Positions 25,368-38,300 of a stretch of DNA of 64,000 bases are shown here, piece after piece. The DNA comes from Anseranas semipalmata (taxonomy: Eukaryota; Chordata; Aves; Anseriformes; Anseranatidae). Position 1 is the first letter of the stretch. Every line of letters begins with the position of its first letter. The DNA lies in the NCBI GenBank assembly GCA_013399115.1, contig VXAA01001304.1:95559-159558 (forward strand), written 5' to 3'. The position numbers were made by a program, and so were the translations under genes. The notes under the pieces were generated by a model, which worked only from the letters and a program-made list of their open reading frames with translations, had not been told where the DNA came from and made no database searches.

Positions 25368-28300
25368 TAATAATCATTAGCCTTACAGAACAGACTTGGT
25401 CTGTTAAAACAAATTAGCTAATGACAGATTTCATTGAGGTTACCATCAAAGAAACAGAATGTTGCCACTGGACACACCTCAGTCATTTACAGAAAAGTAA
25501 ACACAGTCTGAAGTCAATGTATTTGTTTTCTTAATTGGGATGAGAAATCCCAATCATTCTAACCATTCTTATTTGTCAGTGAAGATAGTGTCTTTTCATT
25601 GACTTTCCATAAGCCAGGAAGAAATTCTCCAAGAATGGGAAGGGTTCGATTCACTTGCCTAAGCACGGACACCTGGTGTTACCTGAGATTCCTTGAGACT
25701 TGATAACAAGGTATTGTTTATCCAGGGAGAGGCAATATGACACAAGATCTATAGGTGACCCACATCCATCTGCAACAGTAGCTGGAGGTCAAGGCTGCTA
25801 CACCAGGCATGTCAAGTTGCATCTGAGACATGTTTGGTACCCGCTGCCCACCCAAATGAGTGCTGTGTCACCTTCATGCTGAAAAGGAGCAGAATCCTTG
25901 GTGTGCACTCTATGCTGAACCACAAGTGGTGGCCTCACTGTCACGTTAGTAATGAAAACAAAGAGGTCAGAAACTACAGTTACGGTTGTCAGCAATTCTA
26001 ACTCACCTCTATTCTCTCTCCTTCAACTCTAAAATTCGTGCTAAGATCTCATTAAGAGTTCATTGTTTTCATATACAAAACAAGCTATAAATTTTTATTG
26101 CTTAGACAGTTCATGCAAGATCAAGTTCAGAAATCAGTGTTTTGCTTTAAATATCCATTGGCAGGTTCAGAACAAAAACAAAAAGAATTCACTAAGAATT
26201 TCTAAACGATGTTATTAGATTCTGATGACCTTTTTAAAAATGTAATAGACCATTTTATCACAAACTAAATAGTCTCATTTTCCAAGAAATTCTATGTCAT
26301 TCAGATTGAAGAGACTAAAAGTGTTCTCCAGCAGTACAGCAACACTTATCTGCAGGAACACCACAGCATCAGCATGGCAGGAAACTGAATCCTAGGGTGT
26401 ATAAAACTATTGATTACATCATGCAGGTAACAGAGGGGTATAAGCAAAAGCTATATCATCCCTTTGTCTGAATATTTAAATAGCATAATAAAATTCAAGA
26501 TTTCAACTATTACTACAAAAAAAATCTTAACGGGTGATTTATTGCACGTTGCTCACATACCCTTTACTAAAACAACATAAAACCAAACTGAACTGTCCTA
26601 CATTATGCTCAAAAAAAGCAGCTGTCTTCTTTAAAGAAAGCAATCGCAGCACAGGATCTAAAATCTCCAGATAACTTGTACCAAACATAGCACAAACAAG
26701 GTTATAGACCCTCATTACCCCCCAATACTGTCTTGCTACAGCCATGTTTCCTTTACCTGTAGGATACAGTTTAATCAAGCACTACCAGCTCTTCATCCCC
26801 TTTCAGCAGTGTGTTTGTAAGGGTTAATTACCAAAATAATCACTTGCAGTAGAACTACATTTCCCAGACTGTTTCGCAAAGCACTTGTTTTTTAATAGCT
26901 CTCAAGATCCATATAACAGGAAACCTCCTTCTTGAACCTCTGTCAAGGACTGGGTTTTAAAACCCAGTTGAAACAGTCTCTACACCAATTGGCTCTGCAG
27001 AGTTTTTATGAACTCCGGGTTTGCAGGTATTTTTAAATAAAGAGGAAAGATTTTTTTTTTATAGAGACCTTATCTTCTCTCAGCTTACTCTACTGTAGCA
27101 TCTGTACACTGTTGTCTATTATAACTAAATTATTTATAACAAAGTTTGGAGGGGGAATAAGAAGTTTCCTCAAGACAGGAAGTGTTAAATGATGTAGTAC
27201 AGGAAACACCTAGGGCTATATAGAGAGCTTCCATTTTGGGGCCTTAAAAAGTCTTAAAAACAACACAGGATTTGTTAATGAGAACTAATATGATCTTTCA
27301 CATTATTAATCCATGCTAATTTCTATTTCTTTAATACTTTCTAATATTAGAGCCAATCCCCTCTTTTGGTGGGTTAGTTCTAAGACTCTGGAGGATCAGA
27401 AATGGATTCTGAATTCCAGAGCTTTTTCTTTCTCAATTTGGATAAAGAAACACGTTACAAATATCACTGGCTGTGTAAGACTTTAAAAGTTTCGTGGTTT
27501 TTAAGGGTGGAGGTTGATGGCTTTTATAAAATCAGGCAAGAAATTACTTCAGTAAAGACTCCTGCTGTATCAGCATATCTGGATGAAAGTAATCTGTGTA
27601 AAATGAGGTACGGATTTTCTTTGCTTTAATAAAAAACAAAACAAAACAAATAAAAGTTGAGGCCTCAGTGTAAGTAAGAAAAAGCTACCTGTGATAAAGG
27701 TTATATGAACACTATTAGCTTATAATTTTTTATTCCAGTGTCTCATACATTATTTTGAAATTACACATTCAATGTAATTTTATGGCTCTGAAATGAAGAT
27801 GTGGACTAAATTTTCTTATTTGATTAACAATAACTTTAAGAGTTGAATCTTTTCTTCTCCGGATGGATAAAAATATTGGTGCTGTCAGTCACAGGAGAGT
27901 CACAGCAAGGAAATGCCATAAGTCTAGATCTTGTATGCTGCTGGATATGAATGAACCACCCTTTAAGTTTAGGACCATGGATAGTGGACAGATTTTGATT
28001 TCACTCATGAAGAAGAAAATAACTTTTTGTTCCTCAAATTACAGTGTTTGCTTTTCTCATCTGACATCAAGTACTAAGTTTACAATAGAAAATAAAAACT
28101 AGACAAGCACACTTCTTTGGACTTTCTTGCATTTCTTTCATTGAATCTAGACCTTTTGTCTTACCACTACTGTAGTAATAATACTCTCCACATCTATTTT
28201 TAATTTTTTTTTTTTCTGAGTCATTTTGCTTTGGGGCAATTTTAAGATAAAATATTGTTTCTGAACTTCACCCATCCCATATTCCAGAGCATAGCAATCT

Positions 28301-28969
28301 AACTAACATGACTGAAGCATTAAAATTTTAATTATGAAAATTTTATTCAGAGTTTATTCTTCATAAGTCCATAACTTTTTTCTTAACCTTTCACAAGTCT
28401 GGCTTTTACATTTAGTGAGACATGGAAGGCCATCGGTTTGCAGCAATTTTATTGCAGTAGGTTTTAAATAAGAAATAGATTTGGCATTAACCTTTTTAGC
28501 TAGAAAGGGGTTAATTGGGAGACAGTAGTGCAAATATTATTTTCACGACTATGGTTGTTGAAGACTAAGACATATTAGAGACACATGGAAGATAGTATCT
28601 CTAGGGGTAAAGTTAGGCTTTTATCTAGCATGTTTAATATAAGAAAGGGTAGTTGGGCAGTTGTATACAGACATGTTCTAAAAGCATAATGTAATTGTTC
28701 ACATTCTTTGGAGTAGGTGAATATTAATGAACAGAGGCACAATGCATAAGAACGAGCTCTATCTGTAGACCAAGTGCGATAAACATTCTATACATTGTTT
28801 TACAGCTTTAGGGCAAAAGCTCAAGTCCTACAGTGAGCTGTTTCGGCGCACTTGCATGCACGGTTTACTTCAAAGGAGATGTTTGGAGGTATAAGGAAAG
28901 GCCCTTACTTGTAATATCGTATCCAACTTTTTGTCAAGGCAGTTCAGCTGATATTAGCATTCTCTGGAC

Positions 28970-29045
28970 TCTTTCCTTGGGCAAACTGTTGGATTAGACG
29001 ACCCTGTGGGATCTGTTCCACCCTGTTTTTCTACCATTCTGTATC
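28970..29045 (+). mobile_element. Diverged CR1 3' terminal remnant
   Basis: TTGGATTAGACGACCCTGTG, GGATCTGTTCCACCCTG and CTACCATTCTGTA match the layout of a CR1 3' terminus (GGACTAGATGATC..., TTCCAACC..., ATTCTATG) with many substitutions. Probably ancient. Confidence 0.55.
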
Positions 29046-29539
29046 ATACAGTGCATTGTAAGACTGTTATCAAAAAGAAAATTCATGTTGATTTTTTTCC
29101 TGCACCTGGAAGACAATAGCATCTGCCAAGGCATTCTTTTATAAAGCTACAGTTGACTAATGGCCCTTCTTGTTAAAGAAATTTGAATGTTCATGTATTC
29201 CTCTATGGGAAAAAACCAACAGGATGTTAACACTGCCATAGCTAAATACCACAAATCTTGAAATGTAAGCATATGTTTCTTTCACACATTCCCACTTTTA
29301 TGCTTTAATTTGTCCCAGCCTACCTGAAGTGTTTTTACTCAAATTAGATCTGTTACTAGTATAAAATTATAGCTGTTCTATTTATGTGCTATAAAAAATG
29401 AAATAAAAATGTATCTGGATATATTTAGGATTGGATATTTTTAAGATTGTTTCCCAATCTGCTGAGGAAATCTAATGCAATATAGAGCACAAGAGATCAC
29501 AGTATTATCCTAATTATTATTATTAGCACACCGTGAAGT

Positions 29540-29563
29540 AAAAAAAAAAAAAAAAAAAAAAAA
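29540..29563 (+). repeat. Poly-A tract
   Basis: About 24 consecutive A. Confidence 0.9.
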
Positions 29564-31629
29564 GAGGATACAAAAATGAATATTAAAAATCAAATTATTT
29601 GTGTCATTTAGAACATTGTATTTGTTTCATAATACAACTAAGAACATGGCATATTTGTGTAACACATTCTGTTTATTGAAAAACAGACACAAAATAAGAT
29701 AATTTTAACTGCATATTATATCATGTGAACAAAAGATTTGTGGCAAAACAGCAGAAAAAAATCACAGAAATTAATAAAAATATCAGTATCCAATTGTTAT
29801 GCTAATTTTTGGGACTTGCTGCAGCAGCAAAGTTGAGATTTAGGATGAATGCATCAATTACTAACTACTAATGCTATAAAGATATCCTTAGCTTCTCAAG
29901 GTAATTTAAAAGATGCATTTATATCCCATTTTTCAAGCATTGCACTTTTACTTGAACTGTATAAGAGGTGAACTCTTGAAAAGTCAATAAAACTCAGCAG
30001 TTTCCTTAAGAAAACAAAGGTTGTTTCCTTGGGAAGTATTATGTTCTAATTCTCCACTAATTAAAAAAAAAAAAAAAAAGTCTATCTAGAGGCCTGCGAA
30101 TAAGAGCCAGAATTCAGGTATCAGCCCTGCGATCTGTTATATTTAAGGAAATCTGTGCTTGGATAGATTTTAAGCCTTACTAAGCATTTCTTATACAAGC
30201 ACACATTCTTGGCTGTTCACTGCCAAAATAATAAGACAGTACATCAATAAAATTCAAACGATTGATTTTTAGTAACTTGTTTTTCTTCTGACCAAAAATA
30301 AATTTCTCAGTTTAAGTCACAGAATTGCATTAAGTCAATATCCCAAATTATTAAGGAAAATGATTGGGTGAGGGAGAGAAACTGCACTTAATTAAAGCCT
30401 TTTAGCAGGAAAGCAAAGGCCTATTTTTGCCTTAACATTTCACTGAACACATTAAATTATAGTGAAATATATCCTGCTTATGTTCCTTCATTATGCTAAA
30501 ACTTAGTTTGTCGACAGAAGTGCTGTTTATATTTGTGAACTTATGGTCAGAACTATTGCTTCCCAATTGAGTTCAAAATTAAAAATCAAAAATCAAGTCA
30601 TTCTCAACCACTGAATCCTCAGGAATACTTTGTAGAAACAGGTAATTTTTTATTCAGTGACTTCTATTTCTCTTCTCACAGACACATTTCCTTTTACCAA
30701 CCCCCAAAGCAATGGAGCTCTCTCAACATTTCTTATATTGCTGTATTCTGTGTTTTGTCTTGTTTCCACAACACATTTAGGACTCACAAATCTGGGACCT
30801 CTAGAATTGCTCTTTAAGTCCCAAAAGTCAATCTGTTAATATACAATTGCTAAACTGTATTCCTAGTGCTCTTTCCCCTGGGATATATTAGTGTTCTGTT
30901 TTTTGTTTTTTTTAATATAACTAGATTTGATACTTTTGTAGAATTTTTTTCTTGTCACATCATAAATATTCCAATATATTATTTGCAATTATAACCAGTC
31001 CTCCTGTTTTGTTGTTGTTATTGTTGTTTTTAACAGAGTAGTTAATACCGATTTTTGTCTCCTAAGTTGTTGACCCATTACCTTACTTCTTTAAACACTC
31101 CTAAAATTGGATGCAGTAGGAGGCTGTAAGATAGCTAACAGGTACCACCTTATAATTGTAAAGCTAATATGAGGATTGCAACAACTGTCCTAATAACTCA
31201 CTCTCCCCCTCCCTCCTTATCTCCATGTAATGATACCTGATTCTGTGACCACTCAACATTTAAACAATGCATGATACAAATATTGTTTTTCTTGTACAGT
31301 GAGACAACTAATGGAAAGATGAATCCTGATAAACAATTTAAATTGATTCTTCCATCCAGATTAATTTATCTTAAATAGAGAAATAAATATAATGATATAT
31401 ATTTCAGATAATTATTATAGAATGTAACATTATTACAAAGAACTCAAGATTACTGTTCTAACTTAATACCATGTTGCAGAGCAGGCACTTTAAATTTCAG
31501 TTCATCTCTGATATAAAAGAAAACCTGCAAATGAAATCAGGCTGGTACTGAAATAGAACTTTGCTAGTTTATTTACTGTCTAAAGCAAGAAATGCTAAAC
31601 TTACACAGATAATACTCGATTTGCTTAAT

Positions 31630-31664
31630 GCAAAAAAAAAAAAAAAGAAAAGAAAAAGAAAAAG
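31630..31664 (+). repeat. A-rich tract
   Basis: Run of A, then AAAAG-type units. Confidence 0.85.
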
Positions 31665-34342
31665 TGAAGGATAAGTACAGAAGCGTGTTATTTCAAAACA
31701 CAAGACCCAAACACAATGATCAGAATTTGCATTAGAACTGTATTTAAACTTGTTATGTAATGGATTTAAAAATTGATTTTACTGTGAGACAAACTTCATA
31801 AATATAGTATTTGACACAACTCTGCCTTTCCACCATAGATTCTCTCTTTTTTTTTTTATTACTAATAATTAGTTAGATATCCACAAATGAAACCTTTTTC
31901 CAAAGAGCTGTTTTGTATATATTGGCTGCCTACTTTGTGATAGGGCAAAATTAACCAGTGAGGTACATATGTAACAACCACACCAACATTTCATTGCAGA
32001 GCTGGTATTGATAGGTGGCTTGACAATACTGGGCCTTAGAAAACAGAACTACTTTGTCTTAAAAGTGCAAATGACATTATTTGGATCTAGACATAAAAAC
32101 ATGCTAGCCTGTTCAGCAATTGCTAGTGAACTGAGCAAATCTCTGATGACAAACGCTTGGTGGTTGTTTCTGTCCTTTTTCTCACTGAATCACAGAAGAT
32201 ACTTGGAACATAGGATACTGAGAACATCTTGCACTGCTTGATCCTTCCGTTGTAGGATACATGTCTGGCAGAGTGGGAGCACTTATAAAATCAATGTTTC
32301 ACATACTGATTTGCCTGTATACTTTGAACAGGAGGTAAAGTCTTTCTATCTTTCATGGTGAGTTCATTCTCTTTTATCTGTTGCCTGTAAAAGGTATAGA
32401 AGGAGCATGCTCCCATTCCCAAACAGAAGATGAACTGGTTACTGTGCATTGTGTGTACAGTTGATTTACTTTTCAACGGCTCCTTTGGGGCTCTCCTACG
32501 ACTGCTGCTTTGCTTCAAAATCTCACTTCATATACGCAAACACTCAGAGGTCACTCATAAGCCTCATTATTTGTGTGTGTATCTTGGTCTCATCATAGTC
32601 TGCAAAGTCTTCATGAAATGCTTTCTGGTTCATCCTAGCAGTCGCTGGTGCAGCTGAGTATCTGGACTAAAAACCATTACCCACGTTCAGAGCAATAAAA
32701 GAGGTAGGTGGAAAGACCAGATGCACGCAGGTTTGTAGTACATGTCGATTGTCCAGCAGTAGAGAAGACAGTCACAAAGTGTACAAAGCACACCATATTT
32801 ACAAGCATGCTGCACAGGAAAATGGGTAAGTAAAGTGCATACAATTTGGCAAAAGCTCCTAGCAGAGAAATTTAACAATAATACAACATTCTTTTATAGC
32901 TACAGTACAGGATCAAGAAAGGACTAATAAGGAAGTATTTATAAGCCATTTTATACATACAGAAGAACTATACATAAAATTCTTATTAGATACAAGAGAG
33001 AAACAGTATACAAAGAAAAATCCTTTCACCATGATGATACTGATATCTTTGGAACATTAGAACTATATGAAATATTAGCAAATATATAAAGGAAAATGTC
33101 AAAATCTAGATTTTTAATGAAAACATGTACAAAGCCAATACTGGCACAGAAGGATGTAAAATCATTGCACCTTAATTAAAACAAAATTACAAGAGACTGT
33201 TTCTTATGAAATAGTTCAGTACAGAGAAAATAAAGTCCTTCATGATGTCTGCAGGCAGACCATATGATCAAGGTGTATGTGCATGCAGTTCCAGGGCTAC
33301 ATGCACTGTTACAACTGCCATTAGCAATAACGTATAAACAAAAGAAAAAAGCCCTGTAGATCATGGCTTACATGAATATAATGAAAAAGGTGGTGAACTC
33401 ACTGCAGTGTATTGCCTCAATTACTGCACGAGAAAATGGAGAGGCTGTTGTGATGCTTTTAAAAGCCTGAAAAGAATAATAAGGAGGAATGCTAAAATTT
33501 ACCTGCTACAGATAATGTCATCGTTTATCTCTCCAGTTCTCACACATTCCACGTACTAGTTCAACCTGGTTACCAGGAGGTCAGCCCAAGCAGAGAGTAG
33601 TGACACACTTTTCAGCTCTCTGGAAGACAGCAGTTCAAGAAATGCTTTTTATCATAATAGCTGCACATAAGATTTTTAAGGCAAGTTGAATGATATACTA
33701 ACAGGACTTTTTGGAATTAGCCATTATCAATGTTATACTGAAACAACCACAACAACAAAATTATGGCAAAATCCTGATGTCACAGGCAAAAGTACTAGGA
33801 GGTGAACTCTAAAACTGAATCACGGTTAATAGAAGACAGGTGTGGGTAAGTTAACCATTTGGATTATGTCTAAGAATGGAGGGATATCTACCTCTCCAGA
33901 GTTAGTGCTTAAAACAACTAAAAATATTTTTCTTTTTATAAGAGCTGAAGAATATAATGAAGATGATAACTTAGGCAGAAATCTAGAGCAACTGGGGAGG
34001 GAAAGAAGAAAATGGTATTGGGATCACAGTCTGGATGATTTCACAGATGAAGTTTACCACATATTTACAATGAAAAATCTTGTCATGTACATGTTCTGCT
34101 GTAGTATCTTGATTAATGTCAAATTATGTTCATAAGAATAGTAACTGTGGATATTTTACATCAATTTTTTTTTTGATGTAATAGGTATGGGCACACAGAA
34201 AGAGTAGAAACAAAACAAAATCAGTTCATATTGAATAAAAATCTTGACAGAGCCTTGGCTCTTTCAGTGCTGACTCTACAACAACAACAAAAAGATGTAC
34301 AGCTCAAAAGAGCCATTTAATTCTTTTAAAAAATGTGTATAA

Positions 34343-34746
34343 TACAGAATCTTTGAGATTGGAAGGGACCTTTGAGGGTCAATGGTTCAACCATCCAGCT
34401 CAAGCAGGGACACCTAGAACATCTTGCCAGGACCATGTTCAGATGTTTTTTTAAGATCTCCAGGAAGGGAGATGCCACAACCTCTCTGGGCAACCTGTGC
34501 CAGTGCTCTGTCACCCGTACAGTAAAGTCCTGATGTTCAGATGGAACTTCCTGTATTCCAGTTTGTGTCCATTGCCTCTTGCACTGGGCACCACTGAAAA
34601 GAGCCTGGCTCTGTCCTCTCTGCACCCTCCCTTCAGGTATTTGTAGACATTGATAAGATTTCCCCTGAGTCTTCTCTTCTCCAGGCTGAACAGTCCCAGC
34701 TCTCTCAGCCTTTCCTTATAGAAGAGATGCTTCAGTCTCTTTATCA
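34343..34746 (-). mobile_element. CR1 LINE 3' fragment
   Basis: The left end, TACAGAATCTTTGAGATTGG followed by AAGGGACC, is an inverted CR1 3' terminus. The minus strand encodes, in two adjoining frames, [26 protein letters not shown] and [20 protein letters not shown], the CR1 ORF2 C-terminus. A frameshift separates the two pieces and the 3' octamers are eroded. Confidence 0.94.
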
Positions 34747-37739
34747 CATGCATATTTTTTTTCTAACACAAGATACTTTTTTTCCTGCAAGTCTTGCTTC
34801 TCTTAGAAATAAATGTAGAGAAAGAGTGAATAAAATATGAAAACCATGTAACAAATCTTTTAAAAGAAACAGCCTTATGAGTAAGTTTCCTTGCGGATGA
34901 AAGTAGCCTTCACTTTTAACTATGGAGCAAATGGGGTAAAAGAGAAAGCCACAACTGTTCAGAAGAAAGCATTCAGAGTTTTTGAAAACATTTCATGATA
35001 TGTGTTGACTGATAGTATGCTCTTGTCTATTTCTTCATAATTTAGCCCAAGTGCAAGTTAGAAAAAAAAAAAAAGAAAAAGACAAGAAATGGCCACTGCA
35101 ATACTAGGGAAAGGAGTGCGATGATAATTTCAATGTGCCTAATAGAAATTGGCAAGTGATATATTGGAAGACTAAGGAAGCCAGCACCTACTTAGCAACA
35201 TGCTAATCAGAACTGTGGTGAGTCACATCAAGGACATATTCACTAGATGTGGTATTTGTGACAAACTATTTCCCAAAATAGATTTTGCTTCTATAGGTCT
35301 TCAGCTGTATGCATTTTAATGAGCTGAAGGCTCAAATAATTAATAATTCCTAACAGTCTGCTATGGTTTGAGCTCTAAATCAGGACCCGGTAAATCAGAG
35401 GTAAGAACTACATTAAAGCCATGTAAAGTTTACTGTGGTCAGTGGCAGCTTGATATGATCATTGAATAAATGGAATAACACCAGTCATATGAAATAAAAA
35501 AGGAGTGGACAGTAATTTGGGCATAATCATGAATATTTCGGTGCACTTACAATATTAGTAACAAAGACTTAATCGTGAAAATACTGCTTGTTATTCTGAC
35601 CCAGTAAAGAAGGAAAATGTACCTGCAAGTAGTTACACAGAACCCCCATGTACCAGAGACAGGGTGCAGCTCAGTTACAGCCTCTTCACACACAATCCTC
35701 AGACGTCCCTTTGTCTGTGTCAAGAGGTACAAGAAGGAATTGAATTGCACAGCAGAGAGCAAAAGTACTAAAATGTCCTAATGCTTCTATTATGTGTGGA
35801 CAATTATTTTGGCATCTACCATTTTGTCTTAATAATAGACAGATGCACTGACACGTCACGTAACTGGGGCGTTAGGAGCCGTTACTCAGATGCTGGTTCC
35901 CAACCGATACACACCTACTGAACTAACTTCCTGAGACTGCCACATGCATATAGACAGCAGAGTGGACACGTGTAAAAAACTCCTGTTTATATTACTGTTG
36001 TAGAGTAGGTGTAAACACTTAAATTGTGAATTTTAAAAGTTCAGACTCACGATTTTTACACATTTGTGAAAAATAAAGCTAATACTTACTGGGCAGTTCC
36101 TTGATCAAGCTGGTTTTCAAGCTTTATATAGATTTCAGCAGCAGGAGTTGGTCCTTCCTGCTTTTTCTGGTCAGTAGGAACTATGCTTTGGGGGCTTTTC
36201 CCAGGTAACCACATCCTAAGCTGCTTTCTACACCTTGTATTTCCCATCTGTTCTGTCCTCCTCTTGCTTTATTACATCCTAGTGAATTTCACCAGAGAAA
36301 ACAATCTGCTGTACTTGTTATGTGCAGGTTTGAGTTTCAATGATAGGATAAATTGTGGATAATTTTACACTTTGTATATTATTATGGACCTGGTGAGAAA
36401 CCAGTCTTCAGACATCCAATAAGTCTTTCTAGAGTGCAAGCCAGAGGAAATTGGTATACTTTGGGGAGAAATACTGTGGGTTTTTTTGAAACATCAAATG
36501 TTTATTTAATCAGGTAACGGGGAATATGACTTTTTCCAAGAAAGGTACATTGTGTTTTATACCATTTGTATAATATAACTACTTTTCTGTCTGAGGTTCT
36601 GTATGCTGTAGAGGGACATTAAATACATTTTCGGCTTTACAGGCAAAGGTAGGGATTATTTTGCTCCAGGTCATTCAATAAAGATTACACTCCTACATAT
36701 TGTTCTGTGTCAAAGTTGTGTGTGTCTGCCTGTTTCACAACAGATGGCTGCATTTCAGTAGTTTTTTTTTTTTTTTTATAGAAGATGTATATGGAAGGTT
36801 GAAATAAAACATTCATTGTAATCCAACTTTTTGCAGTTGCTCGTATGTTTTAGTTCTATCTGCCAAGTTTGATGTCATGCAAGAGAATTTTAAAAATATA
36901 TTTCTGGAAATTTGTTTCTGGTTCTTGTTACTGCTGGGTCAGATTTATTTGGAGGGGTAGTACAGAGAATGCAAATCAAGTGTATTTTATACTGTGGAAC
37001 ATCAAACACTTTTTATGAGATAATCCAGTCTGTAAAATATAACAAGAAGCAAGATACCTTAATATATGGCCCTTCTGTTTTAAGGGTGAAAGAGCACGTG
37101 TAATTCTCAGAAGGGAGCCTTAACCTCTGCTTCTAAGCGTTGAGTGTGTGATTTCTCATGCTAGTCTTTTTTTCAGAGCTTTTTTCTCTCCATCTTGCAA
37201 GGATATGACTGAGATGCATTACAAACCTATTTTGTATATATATAAAATACAAATGCAAATGTGAGATTATTCGATTATTGCCCCAGAGAAAAAATAGTTT
37301 ACGTGGACTTTTAACTGGTCACATAAAAGTGATTACAAAATTTAATATTATGATTTTGGCATCAGTGATTTAGTATTTTTGTTTCGCCCTTGTGCTGTGC
37401 TACAGAGAACGGTTGTTCTCACTTCCTATGGGCTTTTGTCACCAAGGACTCATTGATGAAACACCTAAGGTCTAATAAGGAGGCTACGTAAAGTCTCAAA
37501 GCTAACGATCAAAGTGAATAATGATCTAATATACCAAGTGCATTCACTGAAAAAATAGGAAAACAGGCTTGAGCAATGTCTCTCAAAACTTGGCTTCTCT
37601 GACCCGTAAAATGGGCTGCTACTGAATCACAAACCCACTTAAGATGACCCAGAGTGTAAGTCAGCAGAAATAGGATTTTCTGCCTAGTATTTATGAAGTG
37701 CTTTGTACTAGAGACACAAGTACAAAATGCTGGATAAAC
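34747..37739. other. Intergenic DNA directly upstream of the CpG island
   Basis: AT-rich, with short poly-A/T runs (for example near 36763-36778). No repeat family, exon or RNA gene recognised. It may hold distal regulatory elements of KHDRBS3 or the body of a divergent non-coding transcript, but nothing in the sequence proves either. Confidence 0.5.
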
Positions 37740-37905
37740 AGAGTGACGCCGTGGGCTGCTGCCTTCTTCCTCCGCCTCGCTGCAGCTCTCCGCGAGCTCC
37801 CGTGGGCCGAGCGTCCGCCGATGGGGCGCTCGTGTGCGGAGGCAGCCGCGAGCTCCCGGACGGGAACAGGGCCAGCGCTCCCCTCAGGCGAGGGTCTGCT
37901 GCGCC

Positions 37906-37943
37906 CGCGTCCCCTCACGGCGCCCGCATCCCCTCACGGCGCC
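37906..37943. repeat. 19-bp direct duplication in CpG island
   Basis: Two adjacent 19-bp units that begin CGCGTCCCCTC and CGCATCCCCTC and end CACGGCGCC, with a single G/A difference. The A copy looks like deamination of one CpG. It lies about 350 bp upstream of the predicted TSS. Confidence 0.8.
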
Positions 37944-38054
37944 CGGCCGGCGAGCGGCCGTTACCACAGCTCCGCCCAGCGCGAGCACAACCCCCATAGC
38001 ACCGGCGGGGGGAGGGAGAGAAAGGAGAGCGCGGGGCGTTTAGAAGAGCAGCCA

Positions 38055-38248
38055 CCAATCCGTAGCTGCGGCAGCCCTCTAACTGACAGCCGTAACGATC
38101 CAATAGAAATAATCATCTGAGTAGGCGGGGCAACACCGAAGGGGGCTGAACCAGCACCGCCCATTGGGAGGAGCCGGGGCGGAGTAACGGCCCGGGGCGT
38201 GGCTCAGTGGGCAGGAGGCGAGGCTGCTGGGCGGTGGGGGGGCGGGGC
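38055..38248 (+). promoter_or_regulatory. KHDRBS3: KHDRBS3 proximal promoter: three CCAAT boxes and GC boxes
   Basis: CCAAT occurs at 38055-38059 and 38100-38104, and in reverse (ATTGG) at 38163-38167. These are NF-Y type sites, roughly 60 and 45 bp apart. GC/GT-box motifs (Sp/KLF type) occur at about 38124-38130, 38176-38182, 38194-38202 and 38239-38248. All lie within 240 bp upstream of the predicted TSS, the usual place for such elements in a CpG-island promoter. Confidence 0.6.
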
Positions 38249-38259
38249 CTCGGCGGGGG

Positions 38260-38300
38260 TATTTAAACCTGGCGCGGAGGGGGCTCGCACGCTCAGTCAG
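38260..38300 (+). promoter_or_regulatory. KHDRBS3: KHDRBS3 core promoter: TATA-like box and initiator
   Basis: TATTTAAA at 38260-38267 is followed by an initiator-like CTCAGTC around 38292-38298, with the A at 38295. The spacing of about 30-35 bp is what a TATA-directed start needs. The element lies just downstream of GC boxes and about 430 bp before a Kozak ATG. The TSS is a prediction from motif spacing. Confidence 0.55.

Larger units (their letters stand above)
18569..28969. other. Long intergenic AT-rich block with few repeats
   Basis: About 10 kb with no gene, CR1 or LTR that I recognise. It contains short CAAA, A/T and CA runs and a perfect hairpin at 21021-21055. Small ORFs within it lack known domains. 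Confidence 0.5.
29046..34342. other. Repeat-poor AT-rich intergenic block
   Basis: No CR1 or LTR recognised in over 5 kb. Poly-A runs occur at 29540-29563 and 30063-30079, and an A-rich run at 31630-31664. The plus ORF at 33842-34135 (97 codons) has no recognisable domain and is probably chance. The block may hold conserved noncoding elements. Confidence 0.5.

Noticed and set aside
33842..34135. 97-codon plus ORF with an acidic/charged middle
   Set aside because: No recognisable family, AT-rich codon use typical of chance ORFs, no flanking splice signals I could defend.
37691..38164. Minus-strand ORFs in the CpG island as a divergent protein gene
   Set aside because: Arg/Ala/Pro-rich frames from GC-rich DNA, with no recognisable motif or splice structure.
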